A stretch of DNA of 64,000 nt, taken from NCBI GenBank assembly GCA_038380795.1, contig CM076259.1:69221741-69285740 (forward strand). The letters are read 5' to 3'. Below are positions 14,650-26,331 of the stretch, one piece after another; within the stretch, counting starts at the first letter, position 1, and the number at the start of each line of letters is the position of its first letter. The stretch comes from Pyrocephalus nanus. Lineage: Eukaryota; Chordata; Aves; Passeriformes; Tyrannidae. The position numbers and the translations under genes were made by a program. The notes under the pieces are model-generated. The model was not told where the DNA came from. It searched no databases and was given only the letters and a program-made list of their open reading frames with translations.

Positions 14650-14790
14650 TACAGAATCACTGAATATGCTGAGTTGGAAGGGAACCACAAGGATCGAGTC
14701 CAACCCTTAGCTCTGCACAGGACCATCCCCTGGAGTCACACCATGTGCCTGAGAGTATCATCCAAACCCTTTCTGAACTCTATCATTGTT
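14650..14790 (-). mobile_element. CR1 3'-end fragment, antisense
   Basis: Begins acagaatcactgaat, then gagttggaagggaacc and gtccaaccc, and continues ctgcacaggaccatcccctgg: the reverse complement of a CR1 3' end. Similarity fades after about 14,790. Confidence 0.85.
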
Positions 14791-16083
14791 TTGTTTTGCT
14801 TTCTTACCTCAGCAATTAGTCCCCTGAGAACAGCTGAAGTTACTGCCTTGAGGAGAAACTAAGAGTTTGAATGAGAACTTGAATGAGAACTTACAAAAGC
14901 TGATTTCTGTTTATGGAACAACTTGTGTTTATTATTGCAGCTGTAAACACTCAAGCTAATTAATCCAATAATTATGATTTTTTTTTTCTTTTTTTTTTTT
15001 TTTAATTTTTTTTTCAGTAAAGGAGTCAGGATTTGTCATTAAATTACTGCATCACAATAACCCTGATGCCTTTCAGAATTTCTGAGAGGCCTGTATAACA
15101 GAAGAGAGGATAAAGAGAAATACTTTGTTTCTGAATATGAATCCTTCAAAGTAAAGACTTTTTGAATGCACTAAAGGCCATAATGGGACTCTTTTGTATG
15201 GAGCCCTTAGGATGGATTTTTTTCCATTTCCTAACTGCAGTTCCTATAACAATTGAATGATTTGTTAACTTTGTCTTTGAAAACAAGAAGTCCCATGTGC
15301 ATGTTCTTGTCCAGTCCTCATGTTAACTTCATCATTTACTAAATTACTCCACTGTTACTATATTAGAGATAATATGGAGAAAAGTAACTTCCAAGAAAGC
15401 ATGCAGAAGACACAAAATTAAAGTTCTTGCAATGGCAAAGTGGTTTTTTTTAAGCAGTAATATGCTCTTTGACCAATGAGATGCTAGAGGACCTCTGTCT
15501 CCAGAATACTGACAGTACATACTGTGGCTTGGTAGGGAGAAAAAGTTGCAGTGATTGAAGTGGAAGGTGACAGGAGAGGAAGAACGGAGGTAACAGACAT
15601 ATAAATTAACTTGGCTCTGCTTTTTTTTCCTGCTTGTAGACCAGGTTGTTGTTGGGGGGGGGTAGTCAGAACTACACACAGATCCCATGAGTGACAGTGT
15701 AACAGCCATCAGTGTAAAAACTATGCCAGTAATGTTTTGTTATTTACATATTTTCTAATCAAATGACAGTTTTATTTAAGAATGATTTTTCTTTTGAATG
15801 ATTGTACTTAATTTAGAACCATAACGTCTGTAGTTCTCAGGTTGTTCTTCTGACCTGTTTGAACTTTTTAGAGGAGGGGTTTGTATTCTCACTTGTTTTT
15901 TCTATCACTAAATATATTTTAGTTATTTTGAAATACTCTTGTTTTCTTTGACTTTAACTACTGTAAATGGCTATTTATATTTCTCAGATTACTACTACTT
16001 CTGGATCATTAAACAACCTGATTACTCACTACCCAGAAACCCTCAAAACCTCCTATCAGTTCCATTGAAGATGACCTCTGAAC

Positions 16084-16304
16084 ATTAGGAAAGTTTGGGG
16101 TTTTTTCCCCGAATTTTTAATAATAGGAGGGTAACTGAGCACTGGAATAAGCTTTCCAGAGATCTTGTGGAGGTACTCAAAAGTCATCTGAATGTGGTCT
16201 TGCACAGCCAGCTGTAGGTGTCTCTCTTTGAGTGGAGGACCTCAGAGGGCCTCATTGAGCTAGATGGCCTCAGTGTTCCCTTTCAGCCTCTACTATTCTG
16301 TGAT
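16084..16304 (+). mobile_element. CR1 3'-end fragment, sense
   Basis: Contains gagcactggaataagctt, ccagagatcttgtggag, tagatggcctc and a final ctattctgtgat, in CR1 order. Diverged, about 220 nt. Confidence 0.85.
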
Positions 16305-17464
16305 CTTTTTTATTCTGCATGTTGAAGGAATTTTGGTGCGAATGTTATATTTTTTAACAAGAAATTTAGCATTCTTTCTTCTCAGAATGTGCTTTTTCCA
16401 ATGATCTAATTGTACTTTACCCAATAGGAAATAATGTAGTTATATTCTTAATATTTTTGTTATTGAAATGGTATTTTTCTATTGGGTGTTCATAGAAACC
16501 ATCAATATGAAGCTACAGAATTCCACTTTTAGATTTGTTCAACTTAATTTCTGGTCTGGGTTTTACATGTGGTCCTTCAGTTGTTGACTTATATGTATAT
16601 TATCTTGTAGTTTGCACTACCAGGAACTAGCACTTTTTTGTTTAATTCCAATACTCTTTCTTCTTAAAAGTTTGATTCATATTCTGAACACTATCAAAGA
16701 TAGTGTTAGATTGTTAGCTAAAACAATCAAAAAGGCTTTCTCTGAGAAAAGATACTAGTTGCTGGATCTGAATTCCACAGTTTTAACAACATTCTTACCT
16801 ATCCAAATCTTTATTTCTGTATTTGCTTAACTGGGCATGTCCTTTTAAAACTGCATCTTAATAAAACAAACAAACCAACCAGCAGCCTAATGTTCTATAG
16901 GGAAAGGATTGTTTCCAGAGTGTTAAAGAAAAGCGGAATGTTTTGAAAAGTCTTAGAATTTGCATGGAGAAGCTCTTTGACAAGTTGTAAAAGAATGAAG
17001 ATCCCAATTACTGAAGTCAAAATGTGTCCTAAATTATTTCCTCTAGTTCAATACAATAAATGATAGTATTTCTCACCTGTTTTGTTTTAAAATGGGTTGA
17101 GACATTTAATGAATGTATTTAGGAACAAAAACGTAATGATGTTAAAATACTCATATAACAATATTTTCCCACTGAAAAACTCCAGATTTTTAAGACTTTC
17201 TGAACATCTCTTATGAGAAGAAATCCATTTCTGAAAAAAAAAATAAATAAAAAAGGCAAGGCAATTAAGACTATCTTTAGCTGTTTGCTTAAAAGAATTT
17301 AGCTGGACTACTTTATTAGTCACATGCTGGTTGCTGGTTTGTAAATATTTTTTGTTTTGTTGATGAGAGTAATCTTCTCTCTTTGAACATGGTTCTGCAA
17401 GTATTAGGTTGTTGTGGAAAGTATTCCCTGAATGCCTCTGAAATTTTTATGTTTTTCTTTTAAG

Positions 17465-17621
17465 CTTCACAATGAGGATGACCCCCCAGAATCTTCAGCA
17501 GCTGAGCAGCCTTCGACGTCTACAGAGACTACACAGACTCTCCAGACAGCAGCCTTATCTGAAGCAGATACTTCCCCTCCACCTTACTGTAGCATAGCTG
17601 TGGAAGCAGCTGCAGCTTCAG
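17465..17621 (+). CDS. NDFIP2: NDFIP2 exon 2: acidic region and first PPPY motif
   Basis: The exon enters in phase 0 with LHNEDDPPESSAAEQPSTST and ends one base into a Glu codon. It encodes the low-complexity cytosolic region and PPPY (17576-17587), a WW-domain ligand. The acceptor is a good polypyrimidine tract plus AAG; the donor CAG|gtattt is weaker than the gtaagt-type donors of introns 3, 4 and 6. At 157 nt, skipping it would shift the frame. If the donor is not used, the frame adds GIFLT and stops at 17636-17638, giving a truncated protein with no membrane segments. Confidence 0.93.
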
Positions 17622-20600
17622 GTATTTTTCTCACATAACAGCTTGCCAGGGAGGAGTAGTGTGTATGAATCATCACTTGGTTTAAAGTGGTACGATACTG
17701 TAGTATGGGTTTTTTTCCTAATCGCAGTAAAAACTGTCTTTTCACATACAGCCCTTTGGTTTGCTCAGAAGAAGCACATTTCTAAATTATACTGATTGCT
17801 CTAAATTGCTAGACTAATGGATATTCATTAATTAGTATAATAGGTTTTATTTAAGTCTGTGTGTAGTTCAGTTCTACATTTAATCTACATCTTTGAGTAG
17901 TGCTCAATTATTAGACCTCATTAGCAATTTTCATTGCCTCTTTATAAACAACACCCTCAAACTTCTGAAGTACATAACATTGTTTCTGTGAAAATGTTGT
18001 CATGAAAAGGTTAATTTTGCTTTAAAGGCTCTTGGTAAAACTTCTCTTGAAAAATAAATAACAGAAGTCTCTTAATCCATTTATTCACTGTCCCCTTTCT
18101 CATGAGATTGTGACTTTTCTTTGGGATATGGGAGACTTAACAGCAAGCAGCATCAAAGTTCCTGTTTAAGTAAAGTTGCATGGATTTGTGTCTCCCGTGT
18201 GCCAAGTAAATACTTTGGAAATAGCAGCCAACCTAATTTTTTTTAATGTTGGTTAAAAGAGCAGTTTCCTGTCCCTGTCCTTTGAGACAGTATTTGCAAG
18301 TATAATACATAGCTGTGCAGAATTATCCCTGTGTATCCCTATATATAACATCCTTGTGTTGGTGTGCTGACAAATCTGTTGACCATGTGACATGTGCTGA
18401 CAAATCTTTACCACCTACGCAATCTCGTTACAAGCTACTGCTGGCTGTAGGAGGAAGATCAAGGTGTATTTTCAGTAGATTTTAATTAATGTTGTTAATA
18501 TTTCTGTGGGATGATGTTTTGCTCTTGCAACATAGAGGAATGAAGTCTGTGGTCCATTTTGATGGAAGGAACATTTTTAAAAGAATGTATTGAAATTGAA
18601 ATCTTGGAAAAACTGATTTTCACAGAGCGAGTGGAGTTAGCAACAAGGCCACACTGATAAGAATATAGCATGATTATTACTAGACTGAAGTAACAGATTG
18701 ATATTGATATTTAAAGACTTTTTTTTAGGATGTTTGTGTGCATGTCTTTTGTATGATTTGATAAAAAGCCTTTGGTTGGAATGCCCAGGGATATAACAAA
18801 GGTAATATGATTTTTGTTTATAAATTTTTTGCTAGCATCTATGTTAAAGTTTCTGCTTTGGGTAGCAGCTAAAAGTACCATCAAGCTGCACTAGTTTTTA
18901 TAAAAGTATTTAAAAAATCTCCACCTTATTTGAAATGCAAATATCATGAATTTCAGCCTCTGTAAAAAAAAAAAAAAATACTTCAGGGGTAAATAATTAT
19001 GTGCATGTAAAAGTTAATATTCTTGACATTTTTTTTGGTTTAAAAATATATAACTTCTTTATTTTGAACAGAAACACAGAATGAATTTTATCCTGTACCA
19101 CCTCCATACAGTGTAGCTACCTCTCTTCCTACTTATGATGAAGCTGAGAAGGCCAAAGCTGCAGCAATGGCAGCTGCTGCAGCAGAAGTTGCCCAAAGAG
19201 TAAGTGATATAGTTCTTCTTTCTTTCAGTTTTGTGAAACATGTTAGGCTAGTTAATTATTTATAACAATTGGGCCCATATTAGGATCTGTTACTAAAATA
19301 ACAATGGGCTGATGACTTAAATATTTTGGATGCTTAGGTTTTGTATAGATAGTGTAAGTTAGTTGTAAAATACTGTGAAAAGCATATAATAATCACTCTT
19401 TTCTGAGGTGTAGCTCTTGTCTAAACAACTTCAAAAGCTAAATTTTGCCCTGTTTTAATATTTTATCCAGTAATTTGTCAACTTTTAATTAGGTATCCAC
19501 TACTAATGTTACTTTGTAGATTTATTGCTGATATTTAGTGTTTTGGATGGTAAAATATGACCAAAGACCTTTAGAGAGAAAGGGTGAATTCCAACAGTGT
19601 GGAAGGGCAAGACCCCAAATGATGTAGATCTTCTTTTAAAGGGAATGTCCCTGTTGTTTGTTCTATGGAAATTTAAATATTGAAGTTCAAAGAAATGCTC
19701 CAAGTTTTTAAAACAAACAAAAAACCCATACACCACGAGTTATGGTAAAGAGTAAATTAAGTAATAGATATATATTCCGTGTTTATAGTTTTTAGAGAGT
19801 TAACCTTATTTAGAGTACAATCTTCAAAATAGAAAACTGATATCTGCAATTAATAATAAGTGTTAGTTTTGTAAGCAAATTTCTTCTTTTCTCTTAAGAA
19901 TTGAAATGTGGAAATTCTGCTGCTTGGTAGTATTGACCATAATATAACGATACCTAAATAAGTCTTCCCGTGCTTTCACTAAAAATCTCCTCCTTGAGAT
20001 GAAATGTGATTGCGTTTGATATATATTTAAAATCTTACTGGCTACAGAGTGCTTGTGACTGGAAAAAACCCTCTGCTCACCCAGCAGGAGGCTGTTCCTT
20101 GACTGCAGTGCAGTACTCAGTGCACAACACTCACTCACTCCAAGGTATGCACAGCTAAAGCTAAAAGTGGATTTGTGTAATATGGTCAGTGAAGGTGTCC
20201 CACAAATCTGTTTAACTAAATGCGTTAGGGAACCAGGGAGATCTGAATGGCTGCTTGCCAAGTTTCGGTGGTGAGCTGATGGTCTCCAGCTGTAACGTTT
20301 TAACTGCTGTGTAGTCTATCCTTACTGCTCATCACATAAGTAAAATATTTGGTGAAATACTTGGTCTGAGCGAAACCCTCAATCTGAAGTTCCAAACTTG
20401 GAACATTAACAACCCAAACCTAACTTTTAGAGTACCTGTGATGCTGCAGACAGGATGTGCAGCTCTTGCAAGATTCTCCTTGCTTTTAACTTCATATGTC
20501 TAGAATCGTATGAAGCACAAATTTCAGACATACAAAGAATCTTCCTTGACAGCTCAGCCTGGAGTTCAGCCAATTTTAAGAATAAAGCTAAGCAAAACAA

Positions 20601-23600
20601 ACAAAAAAATGGAAAAAAAATATTATTTTTTTTATCTTGTAATTTTAAGTTTGTTTTTTGTTGTTTTTTTGGTTTTTTTTTTTAACTTTTGAGAACTCTT
20701 TCTTAAAAGTTCAGGTCACTGTGACAGAAACGTCTTTTGCCCTGTTTCAGAGAGTCTGCCTGATTTTGGTCAAACATCAAATTTTTGAAAAGTGAGTTTC
20801 CTCAGTTGATGCATAATAGCTTCAAATTTGGTAAATATGTGGAGATTGTCTTTGCATGACAAAGTTGAGGCTGCTCATGGCTCTGAAGGGGATGAGACTT
20901 CAGACATGCTGCTCCCAGAGAGCATTCTGAAATGTTTTGTGTCACAGTGGGATTATAGAACTAAAAGTAGATACACCTTATGGCTGCTCTTGACTGCTTT
21001 TGGTGAAAACACTGGAACTGAGAAATAGCAATTTCTGGTGTGCTCTGAAGTTATTTTATTATTCTTGCCCTTCAGTTAGAAGTGAAGGGGGAAAACCACT
21101 CGATTCAATTGTCATCAGTGGTAGGTAGAGAGAAGGACAATAGCTGACCCTCTGTAGCTAATGTGTTGTGGGAAGAGAAACTGGTTTTAGTTGAGTAAGG
21201 AGGTAACTGGCTCAAAGTAGACACAGGCAGGGATCAGTGAAGAAAAGGCAAGGATGAAAGGAGACAAGTGGTATGGACAGAGTGCAGGGATTTAAATGAG
21301 AAACAGAAGGGAAAAGGATAAACTGGGATTGGTGGCGAAAGGGACCAGGTGGGGCTAAAATGTGGTACTGGATAAGGAGTTGAAACTGGTGTGTGAGAAA
21401 AGAGGAGTTAGGGAGAGAAGTCTGGAGTTAAGATGCTCTAGGCAAGTTGGATATGGTGATGAAGTGAAAAGTAAACTTTTACATAGTCTGCTTTGCTAGA
21501 ACATACAGTAGAACTTGACATTCAAGAACTACCATGCTGACACCACAAGAATTTCACATGCTTATGAAAAATCAGTAAGAACACACAGTCATTCCCCCAA
21601 ACTAGAGGCTGAATAAAAAGTTCTAGTCTTTACTAAGACATTACTAAGTTAGTATCAGTAGTCTAGTCTACACAGTGTATCTGAAAGTCACATTCTTGCT
21701 GACTGCTAAGAGCTTCTTTTCTGTATTTTTGTTTTGTTTGTTTGTTTTTTAAACAAATGCGTGCACACACACAAGCTATATTAAAGAGTATTAGGATTGC
21801 AAAGTTGGGATTTGGGGAAAAAATAGGAAATGCTGAAGCTGAATTTCAGTTTTGTAGATGATACTAAAATTATGTGCCAGTGCAGCTCTAATTATTGACA
21901 TTTTAATTACCTTACTATGTGATACTGCCACAAAATCCATGTCTTATTTAATAACTCTGGACTTACACTGAGATGGACTAAGACTGTATAATAAAATGGT
22001 CTTAATCTGGCAGATGGCTGGAATAAGAAGGAAGGGTCTGGTTACAGTTAGAGGGGCTTGCCATCTTTAGGGGAAGGATTTAGCTCTGAATACCTGCGGA
22101 ATAACAGACAAGTGACTTAACTATGAAACAGTAGTGCAGAGTTTGTTTTCTCACTTTCACAAGTGACAGCTGCAGACAGTAGCTGACTTGCATGTTACAA
22201 ACTTTGCAAAATACACACAAATGATATAATGTAGATTTTTCAGTTTTTATGAAATAAAATATGAACTCTGCAACATTCTGTGCTTCTAGTTTCTTCCTTG
22301 TAAACTGAGGATATATTGGTTTTTTACTGCAATAATGTGAACAGTTGGAAGAAGTTAAATGTCCTTATGTTGCTTTGAGTGATACATGAAGCTGATAATT
22401 TTCATGGTATAGTCCAAAGTGTCCAGTGAAGAAGGTTACAAATTTACTCATTGAACAAAAGAGAGGAAAATGGCATGAAAGGGTAGCACATTTAACAAAC
22501 AGCTTTTATATTTTTCCCCCAAATCATATAGGGATATTAAAAAAACCATAATGTGATCATATTATATACTTCATCATAGGCCCTGCATTCACATCATAGG
22601 TAATATATTCATATAATATGAACAATCTAAACATTTACTGTAAGTTTCAGTACTTATTTATATAGTTCTTTGTGTAGCTTATCTTACAGGAAGAGACTGT
22701 GTATAAGCATATATTCCTTCCAAATGCTCCCATATGTCTCATTGAATCAAAGAAATTGTACCAGCCTTGTGTCATCAGTAGTGATAGTATTAGTTATCCT
22801 GTCTTTTCCTTTTCAAATTATCAAGGTCAGTTTTGAAAGGTCAGTTTAAATGGACAAAAATATTGCTAATAGTTAAATTACTTGTTTGTATGTTGCAATG
22901 AATGGCTTTTACTTAATGCTTTTCAGTTGCATTTGTCTTATGTTTTTCTGTTTTTACATGCTTAGCACGCCCAGTTTAGGGAATCTAGGAGTCTGTTTGA
23001 TGAAATATTCCTCAGTCGTCCAGAGGTATGGTATAGTTCTCTCTAGTTTAGACTTCACTATGAATTTTCCTGCTGGCAAACAAATGCTTCTGGAATTCAT
23101 TGTGTCTTTTTCCCCCCACTATTAATTTCTCCATATTGTTTTGTATGTTCAAGGTATCATGTATGGGGTTTATTAAGTAATTTGACTCTTTTGTAGAAGT
23201 TTTTTGCTGTAAACATTGCATTGGGAAGACATATCAGTTTAGTGGTTCTTTACTTGATTAAAGGTGGTTTTCTCCCTATATGCCATGTTAGATTTCAATT
23301 TGAAAGACGTTAAAAGGCATTGAGGAAGAAACAGTCCTCCTCTTTCAGAATACTACAAAGAGGGCTGTAGTTTACAGGAAATTATTGGATTTGACTTCGG
23401 TAGATGCTGTGTACCATTTGATTTTCTTTTGCTTAGAGAAATTACTATGTGACATGCCATTTATGTCGATAATATAATTTACTGTTTAGATGTTTCTCTG
23501 GTCATAGGAGCAACAAGTTTTCTGTTCATACAGATGTCAGCTTATTCAGAAGGCAAGAAATACTGCAATATGAAGCAGTGTTACATACCATGTTGATTTG

Positions 23601-26293
23601 TGTGTTGTTACATTCTTCTCATTAGAAGAAAAAATTATAAATAAAATATGCAATCTCATTGATAAAAAGGCCACTATCTAATAGAAGTATTTTATTAAAT
23701 TATGTTTAGCTCTAAGCATCAGAAGAGAGGACAGTCATTCTTCATTGCCCATATTCATGCCTCAATGCATAGTGACAAACAACTATATGTTGAAGAAGGA
23801 CTAGGGCAGTTGACACCAACTAGATCAAATGAGAGCACTGTGAAAGACAGACAGTATTAGTGGGACTTGAGAAGTGCTCAATTGCTGTTTTCTGTGTGCA
23901 GGACTGCTCATGAAACCTTGTAGTCCTAAGTGATGTGCATATAGGCTGAATGTGATTTAAGCACAGGAAAGTATTTAATTTCTGAAATGTTCTAATAATT
24001 TTCATATGCCAGTTTTTGGAGACAGTAAGTAAGACACAGTTTAATGCTCCCTTTTGACACGGAGTGTGATAAATTACAACTTGTTCACACTTAATACAAC
24101 AGTGCCTACATGCAAATGTCTGCTCTTATAGTTGCAGGCTGTGTATTGACCTGTGTTTCTCACATATGTAAGCCTTAGAGAAGCCTGTGCATACAGAGCA
24201 AACTGCTAAACTTGTTACTGTAGTTGAGCAAAATTTTCTTATTTCTGAGGCAGCTTTTTGCATGGAGTATAATTCAAAAATTGTTTTGGAAATGCCTGTA
24301 TGAAGTATAGTAATTGGCAGACAGTTTAGAAAAAAGTCCAAAATTATTATATGGAGTTTTGTAGAACCTGGGAAATGGAAATTGAAAATATTTTTTGTTG
24401 TCCTGACTTGAAAAAAGGAAATTTGGTGGCATGCATTTCAGAAATAAACACGTTCAAATGCAGCTCTTTGTTTAATGCCTTTTCAGCCCATACTCCCCTT
24501 CCCTTCCCCCCCATCAGTTTTGTAGCAAAGTTGAGCTAAATAAACTAGAGCTTTCATAGTCACTTATGATGACCATTTAGGGACATCTGAAATTATGTAG
24601 AGATGAATTATAGTCCCTTAAGATTGTTGTTGAGCTAGCTTTTTGTGCTTCCCTTGCAATTGTCTATGGGAATAGCAGCATTATTAAATTAAGTTACCTG
24701 ATGCAGTGTCTTCGTTAATCTGAAATACAGAGCACAGCTGGAATTTCACAGCCATGTTACTCAGGGTAAAGCTGACTGCCTTGAGTTGTTACAGGTTGTT
24801 GTAGCACATTTTTAACTTAATCTTTATACTCTGGTAAATTATTTTGCACTGTTGACAAAGGGGAACATGTGGACCACATGGCAGAGCTTTAGATCACTGT
24901 GATTGTTTCATGCCCTAAATTTTAGTCATGAATGTTATTTCAGTAGTAAGTGCTTCTGGATGAAATTGACAAGTAAATTTCACTTAAATTGATCTCCCTT
25001 GATTTAATTTGTTTTTGTAGGTAATTTCTTGTCTCAGTTCTTATAAATTATGTTCATTTGAGCAAAAAAAGAGGAAAAGAATGTTACTCATGCTTCTGTT
25101 TAGACCATATTACTGCTGCTACTGACAGCATTAATAAACTTGTGTCATCCTGCATTGTTTTGATGTTACTCATTTAAGTATAAAAACGGTGTTTAATTTG
25201 TCTTAGTTTTCATCAGACTCTCTTTAGTAGGTGCTGTCGTCATGAAAACTTTTACATTTGTCAGTCTACAGTTGGAGCAATGTTCTACCTGTGCATAGAA
25301 CTGACATATTATATATCTGCCAAGTTCTGTTGAAAATCGAGTCCTGAGAAACAAAACAAATTCTTACTTTCAGTATTTTACGGTCCAGTATTTTGACACA
25401 ACCGGAGAAATCTTTGGATCATTTTGACTGACATCTCTGTTCTCTTTTGCTTGACTTAAGTACTGTGCTGAGTTCAGAAGACTTTTAGACACCTATAATG
25501 TGCTTGCGCCCTCTAGTGACCCTGGAGGTTTTCTACGCGTTGCTTGTGTTTTTGTGTGGGCTGTAAAATTGATTAGTGCAGTGTTGTTGTATCAGCAATT
25601 TATTTCTAAAACTTGTATTCTTTATTTAGGGAATTATTAGAAGACGCTTATGGCAGGAAAAATATAGAGCATATTATGTGATAACTTTTCAAAAAATATT
25701 TAATATCTTGGCTACATATCAAGACAGTTAAGTTAAAAAAAAAGATTTATGTTGGTTTTGATCATCAAAGTACTAATCTGAAATAGCTTTTAGCTTCACT
25801 TAAGATGAATAGGTGATATGTACATATCTTCTACAGAAACTTTACAGACAATTTGGACTATGTCAAAATAATCAACAAATAGGACCTGTTTTATAAATTA
25901 TTTTTCTTTTAAACTTCCTTGTTGTGGACATGTTACAGAAATGTCAATTTTCTTCTAGCTTTAGAAACATGATTAATACTTTATCCTATAGATAGTTATT
26001 CTAAACTTTTCACTAAATTATCACTAACCTGTAAATCCAGGAAGAAGAGTATCCACCACGCGATGATTTCAGTGATGCAGATCAGCTTAGAGTGGGCAAT
26101 GATGGCATCTTCATGTTGGCATTTTTCAGTAAGTTATCTTGTATCCCAGACCTACTGAGGTATATCTTAATTGTACCTTTCTTCTGTGGAATATAAAAGA
26201 GAGCTGTGATAAATTGCATTAATGTACTGTAATGAACAGATTTTTCTACTTGTACACCTGAACACTTCCTGTTCCAGATGCAGCAAATATTTT

Positions 26294-26331
<38 letters not shown>

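Larger units (their letters stand above)
1..17464 (+). other. NDFIP2: NDFIP2 intron 1, distal part (no coding exon seen)
   Basis: AT-rich non-coding sequence ends in a pyrimidine-rich acceptor (tttttcttttaag) at 17464. Open frames are short, lack coding character and match nothing I recognise. The intron holds CR1 remnants near 8.15, 10.58-11.47, 14.65 and 16.1 kb, a 40-nt T tract at 2204, TTTG-type low-complexity runs and a CpG-dense patch at about 2016-2056. No upstream exon is visible, so exon 1 is taken to lie left of the window and the intron is longer than 17 kb. Confidence 0.85.
19200..26040 (+). other. NDFIP2: NDFIP2 intron 3
   Basis: This 6.8-kb AT-rich intron contains a strongly purine-biased stretch at about 21120-21480 and a strong CTCF-like motif on the minus strand at 25506-25519. 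I found no clear CR1 copy and no plausible extra exon. Confidence 0.88.
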
